Assembly: GCF_024505045.1 (NCBI RefSeq)
Contig: NZ_JANIBM010000002.1
Span: forward strand, 1-64,000
Reading direction: 5' to 3'
Source: Methylomonas aurea
GTDB taxonomy: Bacteria > Pseudomonadota > Gammaproteobacteria > Methylococcales > Methylomonadaceae
Length of the DNA: 64,000 nucleotides
Below are positions 9,224 through 16,905 of this stretch, in pieces. The notes below the pieces were generated by a model. That model was not told where the DNA came from and did no database searches. It saw only the letters and a program-made list of their open reading frames with translations. The position numbers were made by a program, and so were the translations under genes. The first letter of the stretch is position 1; every line of letters begins with the position of its first letter.

Positions 9224-9514
9224 GCGCCGAGCACCGGAGCTTTTGAACGGATCAGCCCGAAGGGGGCGGCAGGGATGCCGCACGTTGCCGAAAGGGGCAG
9301 GAAGCCCCTTTCGGCAACCCCGTTCAAAAGCTTCGGAGCGCAGGGAACAAGCGGCATCCAGGTGTCTTTTCTTTTGGATACTTTTCTTTGGACAAGCAAA
9401 GAAAAGTGTCTCGCCTGTCGGTGCGAGAACCGACTTACAAAACACCGTCGCGTCAGCGACACAAATTAAAGATTTAATGCTGGGTTTCACTTCGTTCTAC
9501 CCAGCCTACATTTT
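9224..9514 (-). repeat. right arm of the ~300 bp inverted repeat between sufB and sufC
   Basis: The reverse complement of this segment follows 8226-8544 block for block, including the AAAGTATCC region, the GGGGCTTCCTGCCCC hairpin, GCGGCATCCCTGCCGC and CGGGCTGATC. Together the two arms enclose the AT-rich degraded gene at 8719-9134. The arm ends about 20 bases before the sufC start, so the sufC ribosome site and any local promoter must lie at or just beyond its edge. Confidence 0.85.
9479..9505. repeat. palindromic repeat unit (GCTGGGT...ACCCAGC), mirror of the unit after sufB
   Basis: GCTGGGT and ACCCAGC form a perfect 7-base stem around 13 bases. It is the counterpart of the palindrome at 8234-8262 in opposite orientation and forms the outer edge of the right arm, about 30 bases ahead of sufC. 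Confidence 0.65.
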
Positions 9515-9535
9515 AAAAACTTAGGTAAAAAACGT

Positions 9536-10285
9536 ATGCTCAGCATAAAAAATCTCCACGTAACCATCAACGACAAACCCATATTAAAGGGTCTAACCCT
9601 GGACATAAACCCAGGCGAAGTTCACGCCATCATGGGCCCTAACGGCGCCGGCAAGAGCACTTTGTCGCACGTGCTGTCCGGCAAACCCGGTTACACCGTC
9701 ACTGAAGGCAGCGTGACTTACGACGGCAAGGATTTGCTGGAAATGGACCCGGAAGTCCGCGCCCGCGAAGGGGTGTTTCTGGCGTTTCAATATCCAGTCG
9801 AGATTCCGGGTGTCAGCAACATCTATTTGCTGAAAGCGGCCCTGAATGCGATGCGCAAGCACAAGGGCCTGCCGGAAGTCGATGCGATGGATTTTCTGAC
9901 CATCGTCAAAAGCAAGGTCAAGTTGTTGCAGATGGACGAGAAATTTTTGTACCGCGCGGTCAACGAAGGTTTTTCCGGCGGCGAGAAGAAACGTAACGAG
10001 ATTTTGCAGGCAGCGGTGCTGGAGCCGAAGTTGTGCATCCTCGACGAGACCGATTCCGGCCTGGACATTGACGCGTTGCGGATTGTGTCCGACGGCGTCA
10101 ATTCGCTGCGTGCCGCCGAGCGCTCGTTCTTGATGATCACCCATTATCAACGCCTGCTGGATTACATCAAACCCGACGTAGTGCACGTGTTGGCGGACGG
10201 CAAAATCGTCAAGTCCGGCGGGCCGGAGCTGGCGTTGGAGCTGGAAGAAAAAGGTTACAGCTGGCTGGAAGGGCAAGCCGCATGA
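9536..10285 (+). CDS. sufC: SufC, ATPase of the SufBCD complex
   Basis: 249 residues. An ABC-type ATPase without membrane domains that drives conformational change of the SufB-SufD scaffold during cluster assembly. Visible motifs: Walker A GPNGAGKST near residue 35, the Q-loop LAFQYPVEIPG, the SufC-type signature EGFSGGEKKRNEILQ, Walker B LCILDETDSGLD, and the H-loop MITHYQRLL. ATG at 9536 directly follows the repeat island, so expression depends on readthrough from sufB or on a promoter inside that island. Its last four bases overlap sufD (ATGA), giving translational coupling. Confidence 0.97.
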   Translation: MLSIKNLHVTINDKPILKGLTLDINPGEVHAIMGPNGAGKSTLSHVLSGKPGYTVTEGSVTYDGKDLLEMDPEVRAREGVFLAFQYPVEIPGVSNIYLLKAALNAMRKHKGLPEVDAMDFLTIVKSKVKLLQMDEKFLYRAVNEGFSGGEKKRNEILQAAVLEPKLCILDETDSGLDIDALRIVSDGVNSLRAAERSFLMITHYQRLLDYIKPDVVHVLADGKIVKSGGPELALELEEKGYSWLEGQAA

Positions 10286-11586
10286 TCGCCGCCGAACAAT
10301 CAGCTTATTCATATCTGTCTGCCTACCAAGACTTGGCACCGTCGTTGCCGGGTGTCGATCAGCCATGGTTGCAGCAACTCCGTGCCGAAGGCTTGGCTGC
10401 CTTTGCCGAGCGCGGCTTTCCCAATATCCGCGAAGAAGAATGGCGTTACACCAATCTGTCGGCGTTGAACAAAACCGTGTTCGCGCCGGTTGCGGAACAG
10501 GGCATTGACGCGGCGTGGTTACAGTCATACCGCCTGGAAGACGCTTATAGCGTGGTGCTGGTTAACGGTCGCTATGTTGCCGGTTTGTCGGCTTTGTCCG
10601 GTTTGAACGACGGCGTCAGCGTGCGCAGTTTGGCCGAGGTACTGGCGCAAAATCCCGCAGCGCTTGCCGGTAAATTGGGCCAAGCGGTCGCCAGTAGCGA
10701 ACACAATCTGGTTGCGTTCAACACTGCCTGGTTCGCCGATGGTGTCGTGATCGAGGTTGCCGCCAAGCAGCAATTGGATAAACCGTTGCAGATTCTGCAC
10801 GTGGTGACCGAGGCCAACGCGCTGGTCGTCAGCCGCAATCTGTTCCTCGTCAACGACCAGGCCGAAGCGGAAATCATCGAGACTTACGTCGGCAGTGCCG
10901 ACAGCTATTTCACGGTGTCGGTCAACGAATGTCTGTTGGGCCGCAACGCCGGTTTGACTTTCTACAAAGCGCAATTGGAAGCCGCCAAGGCGCAGCACTT
11001 TGGCGGTACTTACGTCAAGCAAGCGCCGGATAGCCGTTTTGCTCACCACAATTTTGCGCTCGGCAGTTTGCTTGCGCGTAGCGATATTCATAGCGATCTG
11101 GACAAAGCGTCGGCATGCACCCTGAACGGCTTGTTCGTCGCCAGCGGCCGCCAGCATCTGGACAATCACACCCGCATCAACCATTTGCAGCCTTACGCTA
11201 TCAGCCGCGAGTTTTATAAAGGTGTGCTGGATAAAAAGGCGCGTGGCGTGTTTCAGGGCCGGGTGGTGGTCGCCGAGGGCGCGCAACATACCGATTCGGA
11301 AATGAACAACCGCAATTTGTTGCTATCGGCCGATGCCGAGGTCGATACCAAACCGCAGCTGGAAATTTATAACGACGACGTCAAATGCTCGCATGGCGTC
11401 ACCGTCGGCCAGTTGGAAGAAAAGTCGGTGTTTTACCTGCAGTCGCGCGGTGTCGATGCGGAAACGGCACGAAACATTTTGACCTTCGCTTTTGCCAATG
11501 AAATGGCGGATAAGGTGGAGAATGCCGAGTTGAAGGGCTTGTTATTGCAGGAGTTATTGGCGCGGTTTCCGGCGATGAATTTGTAG
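10282..11586 (+). CDS. sufD: SufD, Fe-S assembly scaffold partner
   Basis: 434 residues, normal for SufD. It pairs with SufB and SufC and is needed for iron acquisition during cluster building. The N-terminal part has GFPNIREEEWRYTNLSALN, typical of the family. The C-terminal beta-helix shows LNGLFVASGRQHLDNHTRINH, then GRVVVAEGAQHTDSEMNNRNLLLS, PQLEIYNDDVKCSHGVTVGQL and FYLQSRGVDAETARNILTFAFANEM. The GCSH-type segment with its Cys and His is the residue set shared with SufB at the interface. The start ATG overlaps the sufC stop. An antisense Uma2 gene follows before the operon resumes with sufS. Confidence 0.96.
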   Translation: MIAAEQSAYSYLSAYQDLAPSLPGVDQPWLQQLRAEGLAAFAERGFPNIREEEWRYTNLSALNKTVFAPVAEQGIDAAWLQSYRLEDAYSVVLVNGRYVAGLSALSGLNDGVSVRSLAEVLAQNPAALAGKLGQAVASSEHNLVAFNTAWFADGVVIEVAAKQQLDKPLQILHVVTEANALVVSRNLFLVNDQAEAEIIETYVGSADSYFTVSVNECLLGRNAGLTFYKAQLEAAKAQHFGGTYVKQAPDSRFAHHNFALGSLLARSDIHSDLDKASACTLNGLFVASGRQHLDNHTRINHLQPYAISREFYKGVLDKKARGVFQGRVVVAEGAQHTDSEMNNRNLLLSADAEVDTKPQLEIYNDDVKCSHGVTVGQLEEKSVFYLQSRGVDAETARNILTFAFANEMADKVENAELKGLLLQELLARFPAMNL

Positions 11587-11596
11587 GAGCCAACGT

Positions 11597-12169
11597 CTAC
11601 AGGATGTCGGCGACTCGAACCTGAATCTCCGGCAGGGCAACCAGACTGACAGTGTCGGCCTTCGCTAACGTTGTTTGCTCCTGGTAATCGCCATCGTCGG
11701 GTTGCCGGTAGATTTCCAGGCAGTTGTCGATCAGATTGACGATCCAATACTCGGGGATTTGGTGGGTGGCATACAAACGGCGTTTTTGCTCGCGGTCGAA
11801 ACGTAGCGTGCTGTCGGAAACTTCGATCAGCAATAGCACGTCGCCAGCCTTGGGGTGTCGGGTGGTGTAAAAATCGGGGTTGGGTTTTAGCAATAAAAAA
11901 TCCGGTTCCGGTTCGGACAGGTCGCCAAGTTGAACGGGATTTTGCGAATTGACAATGGCTCGGCCTTGAACGCGCAGCGTTAAGGCATGAATGAGTCGGG
12001 CAACATGCCCGGCATGATTAAAGCCAATCGGTGCCATATGCAAAATTTCTCCTTCGATCAGTTCCAGGCGCGCTTCAGGCGGAAAAATCCCGGCCTCGCC
12101 CATGCGATGCCACTCGGCGATGTCGGTGAGGTGTTTTTGCGGGAAAACGGCGACCATAGTTTTATCCAA
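11597..12169 (-). CDS. Uma2-family (DUF820) putative endonuclease
   Basis: 190 residues of the Uma2/DUF820 family, which has a PD-(D/E)xK nuclease-like fold. Recognisable segments are RLELIEGEILHMAPIGFNH, then EPEPDFLLLK and DVLLLIEVSDSTLRFDREQKRRLYA, in which the Asp, the Glu and the following Lys are candidate active-site residues, and IPEYWIVNLIDNCLEIYR. The family is abundant in cyanobacteria and often horizontally spread; cellular function is poorly defined. It lies antisense between sufD and sufS, with only 10 bases to the sufD stop, so it interrupts the suf operon on the opposite strand. The start could also be the Met at residue 5. Confidence 0.88.
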   Translation of the reverse strand: MDKTMVAVFPQKHLTDIAEWHRMGEAGIFPPEARLELIEGEILHMAPIGFNHAGHVARLIHALTLRVQGRAIVNSQNPVQLGDLSEPEPDFLLLKPNPDFYTTRHPKAGDVLLLIEVSDSTLRFDREQKRRLYATHQIPEYWIVNLIDNCLEIYRQPDDGDYQEQTTLAKADTVSLVALPEIQVRVADIL

Positions 12170-12237
12170 TGAACGAATCGACTGAATCGATTCTAGTGTT
12201 TAGAAAAGACGAAATCAATTAAACCAAACAGTTAGCG

Positions 12238-13461
12238 ATGAGCACATTTCCAATCGAACACATCCGCGCCGACTTCCCTATCCTCGGTGAAAAGATCCGC
12301 AATAAACCCTTGGTTTATTTGGACAACGCCGCCAGTTGCCAAAAGCCGCAAGCGGTGATCGATGCCATCGTGCGCACCTATAGCCACGAATATGCCAACA
12401 TCCATCGCGGTGTGCATACGCTCAGCGTCAAGGCCACGGATCGCTTCGAGGCGGCGCGGGAAAAGGTCAGGGCGTTTATTAATGCCAGCAGCGAAAAAGA
12501 AATCATCTTCGTGCGCGGTGCCACCGAAGCGATCAACCTGGTTGCGCAGAGTTACGGCAAGTCGCAGTTTAAAGCCGGCGATGAAATTGTGATTAGTGCG
12601 ATGGAGCATCACGCCAACATTGTGCCGTGGCAGATGCTGTGCCAGCAGATCGGTACAGTCTTAAGAGTCGCGCCGATTAATCAACAAGGCGAATTGCTGT
12701 TTGACGAGTTCGAAAAGCTACTAAACAGTAACACCAAATTGGTCGCCATCACCCACATGTCCAACGCGCTGGGTAGTATCAATCCGGTCGAGAAAATCAT
12801 CGCAGCCGCCCACGCTAAAAATATCCCAGTGCTGCTGGACGGCGCTCAGGCGATTCCGCATATGCCGGTCGATGTCCAGGCGCTGGATTGCGATTTTTAC
12901 GTATTTTCCGGCCATAAACTCTACGGCCCGTCCGGCACCGGCGTGTTGTACGGCAAGCAAGCCCTGCTGGAAGCAATGCCGCCGTATCAAGGCGGTGGCG
13001 ACATGATTCGGCAAGTGACCTTCGAAAAAACCACCTACGCCGGTTTACCACATAAATTCGAGGCCGGTACCCCGGCGATTGCCGAGGTCATTGGGCTGGG
13101 TGCCGCGATTGATTACGTCAGTGCGATTGGCATGGATAACGTTGCCGCTTACGAAGCTGAATTGCTGGACTACGCCACCGACCAAGCGCAGCAAATCAAA
13201 GGCCTGAACATCATCGGCCAAGCCGAGCATAAGGGCGGCATCCTGTCGTTCACGCTGGACCATATCCACCCGCACGACATCGGCACCATGCTGGACAGCT
13301 TGGGTATCGCCGTGCGTGCCGGGCATCATTGCGCGATGCCGGTCATGGACTTTTACGGCGTACCGGCCACGGCGCGCGCGTCATTTGCCATGTACAATAC
13401 CCGGCAAGAAATCGATATTTTGATGCAAGGCATCAAGTCCCTAATTGAGGTGTTTGGCTAA
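12238..13461 (+). CDS. sufS: SufS cysteine desulfurase
   Basis: 407 residues, PLP-dependent class V aminotransferase fold, group II cysteine desulfurase. It removes sulfur from L-cysteine as a protein-bound persulfide and passes it to SufU. Visible are DNAASCQKPQAVIDA, then FVRGATEAINLVAQSYG, EHHANIVPWQ, the PLP-binding region VFSGHKLYGPSGTGVLYGK with its Schiff-base Lys, and the catalytic Cys in GIAVRAGHHCAMPVM near the C-terminus. The stop overlaps the sufU start by one base (TAATG). Pairing with sufU instead of sufE suggests a SufU-type sulfur relay. Confidence 0.97.
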   Translation: MSTFPIEHIRADFPILGEKIRNKPLVYLDNAASCQKPQAVIDAIVRTYSHEYANIHRGVHTLSVKATDRFEAAREKVRAFINASSEKEIIFVRGATEAINLVAQSYGKSQFKAGDEIVISAMEHHANIVPWQMLCQQIGTVLRVAPINQQGELLFDEFEKLLNSNTKLVAITHMSNALGSINPVEKIIAAAHAKNIPVLLDGAQAIPHMPVDVQALDCDFYVFSGHKLYGPSGTGVLYGKQALLEAMPPYQGGGDMIRQVTFEKTTYAGLPHKFEAGTPAIAEVIGLGAAIDYVSAIGMDNVAAYEAELLDYATDQAQQIKGLNIIGQAEHKGGILSFTLDHIHPHDIGTMLDSLGIAVRAGHHCAMPVMDFYGVPATARASFAMYNTRQEIDILMQGIKSLIEVFG

Positions 13462-13916
13462 TGTTTGACGAATTACGCGACCTATACCAAGAGGTCATCT
13501 TCGACCACAACCGCAACCCGCGCAATTTCCGCATCATGGATGACGCGAACAGGCGGGTGGATGGTTTTAATCCGCTGTGCGGCGACAAACTCACCTTGTT
13601 TTTGAAAATCGGCGGCGACCATGTGATTCAGGATGCCAGCTTTCAGGGTTCCGGCTGCGCGATTTCCACCGCCTCGGTGTCGCTGATGACCGAAATCATC
13701 AAGGGCATGACTGAAAACGACGCGGAAGCCTTATTCAAACAATTCCACGAAATGACCACCGGCAAGACCGAGGACATCAACCTGGAAGCGATCGGCAAAC
13801 TGGCGGTACTGGCCGGAGTGCGCGAATATCCTGCGCGGGTCAAATGCGCGACCTTGGCTTGGCATACGCTGGATGCGGCGTTGAAGAATCAACAGGAAGC
13901 GGTTTCCACCGAATAG
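13461..13916 (+). CDS. sufU: SufU-type Fe-S assembly / sulfur transfer protein
   Basis: 151 residues of the IscU/NifU N-terminal family in its SUF-associated form. The three conserved Cys are C40 (FNPLCGDKL), C66 (GSGCAIS) and C129 (ARVKCATLAW), with the Asp after the first (GDK) that ligates metal. The ~20-residue insertion between C66 and C129, typical of SufU, is present (GMTENDAEALFKQFHEMTTGK). It probably works as the sulfurtransferase partner of SufS, taking persulfide for SufBCD. Its TAG stop overlaps the GTG start of rsmJ. Confidence 0.93.
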   Translation: MFDELRDLYQEVIFDHNRNPRNFRIMDDANRRVDGFNPLCGDKLTLFLKIGGDHVIQDASFQGSGCAISTASVSLMTEIIKGMTENDAEALFKQFHEMTTGKTEDINLEAIGKLAVLAGVREYPARVKCATLAWHTLDAALKNQQEAVSTE

Positions 13917-14668
13917 TGTCCGCGCACAAACTGGCCGTGCTGCGCGGCGGCGACTTTCGCGACGCCAGGCTAGCGCAGCATTTGGTTGCCGATCTGGTGG
14001 ACTTGGAGCAAGCCTTAGTTGGCGACGGCGAGCTTTTTCTCGCCTACCGTGATGGTTGTCTGAAACTGTTGGACCGACAAAACCTGAAAAAGGGCGGTTT
14101 GGCGGTCGAAGTCGATCCGCGCCCCGGCGAACAGCATTCCTATCCGGCCCCGAAAAAAGATTTGCTGGCGCAGGCGGTGGGCAAGAAAACGTACTCTGTT
14201 GTTGACGCCACCTGCGGTTGGGCGCAAGACAGTCTGGCTTTGTTTCGGATGGGTTATCAAGTAACTTGCATCGAGCGCTCGCCGGTAATGGCGGCGTTGA
14301 TTGCAGACGGTTTCGAACGTTTGGCGCAAAAAGACTGGGTTCAGCGGCGCGAACTCAAACCACCAACCTTACTGGTGGGTAACGCCATCGAGTTGTTGGC
14401 TAATTTGCCGGAGGCGCCGGACTGCATTTATCTCGATCCGATGTTTCCCGCCAAGCGCAAGCAATCGGCGGCGACCCGCAAGTCGATGGCCATCCTGCGC
14501 GATATTCTCGGCGACGATCTCGATCGGCAGCAATTGTTCGACGTCGCCTGGGCGGCAACCGGCAGGCGGGTGGTCGTCAAAAGCCCGGATTATGCCGAAC
14601 CGCTGGGCGGCAAGCCCAGTGAGAGTTTGCAGGGCAAACTGCTCCGTTACGATGTGTATTTGAAATAG
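13916..14668 (+). CDS. rsmJ: RsmJ-like 16S rRNA (guanine1516-N2)-methyltransferase
   Basis: 250 residues from the GTG at 13916, whose G is the last base of the sufU stop. An upstream ATG at 13844 would put 24 implausible residues inside sufU. The SAM-binding fold is clear: VDATCGWAQDSLALFRMGYQV, then ERSPVMAALI, the catalytic-loop-like IYLDPMFPAKRKQSA and RRVVVKSPDYAEPLGG, all matching RsmJ, which methylates G1516 of 16S rRNA in the 30S subunit. Its place inside a suf operon looks like transcriptional hitch-hiking; no functional link to Fe-S assembly is suggested by the sequence. Confidence 0.88.
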   Translation: MSAHKLAVLRGGDFRDARLAQHLVADLVDLEQALVGDGELFLAYRDGCLKLLDRQNLKKGGLAVEVDPRPGEQHSYPAPKKDLLAQAVGKKTYSVVDATCGWAQDSLALFRMGYQVTCIERSPVMAALIADGFERLAQKDWVQRRELKPPTLLVGNAIELLANLPEAPDCIYLDPMFPAKRKQSAATRKSMAILRDILGDDLDRQQLFDVAWAATGRRVVVKSPDYAEPLGGKPSESLQGKLLRYDVYLK

Positions 14669-14702
14669 ACGAAAGTCCTGTTACCAAACAAGCGAGAACA
14701 GC

Positions 14703-15017
14703 ATGGCAGAGTGGATTGACGTAGTGGCTGCCTCGGCCTTGGCCGACGGCGAACATATAGTGGTGGATGTTGACGGCGACGACGTTGCCGTGTTCAACAT
14801 CGGCGGTGAGTTTTACGCCATTGCCGATGTCTGCACCCACGACGGCGCCGAGATCGCCAGCGGCGAACTGGACGGCGACGAAATCGTCTGTCCGCGCCAC
14901 GGCGCCCGGTTTTGCGTCAAGACTGGCCAAGTCAAATGCGCGCCCGCCTACGAAGATGTGGCCACTTTTCCGGTGAGGGTCGAAGCCGGCAGACTTCAGG
15001 TCGCTGCCCCGGCCTGA
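14703..15017 (+). CDS. Rieske-type [2Fe-2S] ferredoxin (non-heme iron oxygenase ferredoxin subunit type)
   Basis: 104 residues. The Rieske cluster ligands are in CTHDGAEIASGEL (Cys-x-His) and CPRHGARF (Cys-x2-His), separated by 17 residues as in soluble biphenyl-dioxygenase-type ferredoxins. There is no signal or membrane segment, so it is a cytoplasmic electron carrier. Genes of this type are frequently the last gene of suf operons in bacteria, where the protein may supply electrons or act as a client. A 34-base gap after rsmJ suggests co-transcription. Confidence 0.92.
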   Translation: MAEWIDVVAASALADGEHIVVDVDGDDVAVFNIGGEFYAIADVCTHDGAEIASGELDGDEIVCPRHGARFCVKTGQVKCAPAYEDVATFPVRVEAGRLQVAAPA

Positions 15018-15041
15018 GGCAGGCCTGAAAGTGGCCGGTTA

Positions 15042-15488
15042 TCAAACCAACATATAGCCAACGCTACCGGCCAAAAAGGCGAATTCGACCAACAACAACT
15101 GCATCTTCTGCAAGACCGGCAACATCTCCCAATAGCTTTGCCACCGTTCCCGCAAGCGGACACAGCTTTCGATGCAGTAGCGTTTCGCCCGCTGCAACCA
15201 GATCGGCAAGTGTCGGACGATCCGGTACAAAACGCCGGCACCGATGGCGCAACTGCTATAAAACACGATCATTTGCGCCTGGAACTTGCTGAAACCGAAA
15301 ACGTGCGTCAATAACTCTTCCACGGCAAAGGCTACGCTTTCGTAGACCGTATGAACTGCCACGGCAATAAAGTGCAAAGTCTCGACAGGGAATTTTACGC
15401 AAACGATCAGCAAACCGACCAACACCAAAGTCTTGATTATCGTGGTTCGAGAAAATTGGCTTTTATCAAACTTTCTAATCATACTCAT
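15042..15488 (-). CDS. small membrane protein of unknown function in the export operon
   Basis: 148 residues from ATG 15488, which has GAGGTG directly before it and starts 5 bases after the tolC-like stop; an upstream frame from 15569 lies inside that gene and is not used. Two hydrophobic segments (TIIKTLVLVGLLIVCVKFPV near the N-terminus and LLLVEFAFLAGSVGYMLV at the end) bracket a basic, Arg-rich middle. I do not recognise the family. Tight spacing makes it the fourth gene of the ABC/HlyD/TolC operon, so an accessory role in that exporter is the simplest guess. Confidence 0.65.
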   Translation of the reverse strand: MSMIRKFDKSQFSRTTIIKTLVLVGLLIVCVKFPVETLHFIAVAVHTVYESVAFAVEELLTHVFGFSKFQAQMIVFYSSCAIGAGVLYRIVRHLPIWLQRAKRYCIESCVRLRERWQSYWEMLPVLQKMQLLLVEFAFLAGSVGYMLV

Positions 15489-15492
15489 CACC

Positions 15493-16905
15493 TCATTGTG
15501 CGTAATCCAAAGGTGCGGCGACCGCGGCCTGAAAGTCGGCATGGGCCTTGAATAGGCTGGCCGCCGCATCAGCAGCTTGCAACGTCGCGTCGCCGCTGGC
15601 TATTTCGCGTAAGTTAACAAATAACAAAGTCGTTTCACCCCATTCGAAGCGAGTGCGTTCCCCTTCCTCCAACTGGCGGGCCGCCTGCTGCTGCTGTTCG
15701 CTTAGCCTCAGCCGCTGGCGGGCGGCGTTCAAGGCCGACAGCACATCCTTCACTTCAGCATTGATCCGGTCCTCCGTGCCGGTGCGCTCCCAGCGCAGAC
15801 GCCTTAAATTGGCTGCCGCCGTTTGTGCACGACCGCCGGCGACCCGCTGTTGTAGCGGTATATCGACATTCAAACCAAGATAGAGTTCGTCGCGGTTCAA
15901 CTTATCTTTGGCATAGCCGATGTCGCTGGCCCCCATCACCGAGAAATCAACGGCCGGGTTACGCTGGTTGTTTTGCAAAGCCAGTTCGGTCTCGGTCTGC
16001 TGGCTCTGCAATTCCAAACGCTTCAATTCCGGCCGTTGGCTGCGCGCCAGTTGAGCGGCGTTTTCGAAATCCGCTTCGATTTTGGGCTCACGTTCCGGAA
16101 AGCCGTTCGGCAATAATTCGTCGGTGGGCAATTGCGGTTGGCCGTCGGCGTCGCGCCAGTACAACGATAACTGAATCGCGCTTTGTTCCAGCATACGTTT
16201 GGCGGCGACCAGCCGTTCGCGGCGCTCGATGATCGCCCGCTGGTTGTCCAGCGCTTCGAAATCCGGAATGTCGCCGGCGGCGACCCGCTGCAGAATGCCG
16301 TCGTTACGTTGTTCGGCAATTTGCAGCAGTTGCGCCGCGGTGCGGGCGCGCAGGCCGGCCAAGACCCAGTCCCAATAGCGGTGGCTGGCTTGGCGCCGCA
16401 CTTCCAACAAGACTTGATCGAACTCGTGGTTGGCGATCAATTTGCCGAGTTCGGCTTGTTGCAAACTGGCGCGGCGACGGTCGATCTCGCGGTTACGCCA
16501 TAACGGGATGTTGACACCGATTCGCGCCTCACCATCGTCGGCAGTCTGGCTTTTGCCTTCATAGATCGGATATTGGCCGCTGCCGCGCCGCCACCCGCCG
16601 AAAAACGTCGCGCCCCACAGACTGGTCGGTTGTTCGACCACCACATCGTAATTGCGGTTTTCGTACATGCCGGCTACCGACCAGCGGTTTTGAGATTTCA
16701 ATAGAGTATCGAAGCCGCCCTCCGCGGTTTGCAGCTCGCCTTCGGCGACTTGCTTACGCTGCTCCGCCGCCAGTAAACCCGGAAACGCCCGCAAGGCCGC
16801 ATCCAACACTTCTGCCAAAGCCAGTGGCCGCGGCGCGGGCGCGGGTTCGGCCGAGGCCAGCAGCGGCAGCCAGGCTAAAATCAGAATCGCTGCCTTGGTT
16901 TTCAT
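15493..16905 (-). CDS. TolC-family outer membrane efflux protein
   Basis: 470 residues with a signal peptide (MKTKAAILILAWLPLLASAEP) and the two long alpha-helical repeats of outer membrane factors. Examples are AFPGLLAAEQRKQVAEGELQ at the start of repeat 1 and QRPELKRLELQSQQTETELA at the start of repeat 2, with VDFSVMG strand-like pieces between. It would form the trimeric outer membrane duct for the inner membrane exporter encoded upstream. ATGA overlap with the HlyD-like gene shows translational coupling. The substrate is unknown. Confidence 0.9.
   Translation of the reverse strand: MKTKAAILILAWLPLLASAEPAPAPRPLALAEVLDAALRAFPGLLAAEQRKQVAEGELQTAEGGFDTLLKSQNRWSVAGMYENRNYDVVVEQPTSLWGATFFGGWRRGSGQYPIYEGKSQTADDGEARIGVNIPLWRNREIDRRRASLQQAELGKLIANHEFDQVLLEVRRQASHRYWDWVLAGLRARTAAQLLQIAEQRNDGILQRVAAGDIPDFEALDNQRAIIERRERLVAAKRMLEQSAIQLSLYWRDADGQPQLPTDELLPNGFPEREPKIEADFENAAQLARSQRPELKRLELQSQQTETELALQNNQRNPAVDFSVMGASDIGYAKDKLNRDELYLGLNVDIPLQQRVAGGRAQTAAANLRRLRWERTGTEDRINAEVKDVLSALNAARQRLRLSEQQQQAARQLEEGERTRFEWGETTLLFVNLREIASGDATLQAADAAASLFKAHADFQAAVAAPLDYAQ

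Noticed and set aside
9593-10528. 311-codon minus-strand frame across sufC and the start of sufD
   Set aside because: It crosses two well-defined, translationally coupled genes and has no recognisable content.
13844-13915. Extended N-terminus for rsmJ
   Set aside because: The 24 extra residues overlap the SufU C-terminus and do not fit the family; GTG at 13916 overlaps the sufU stop and gives the usual length.
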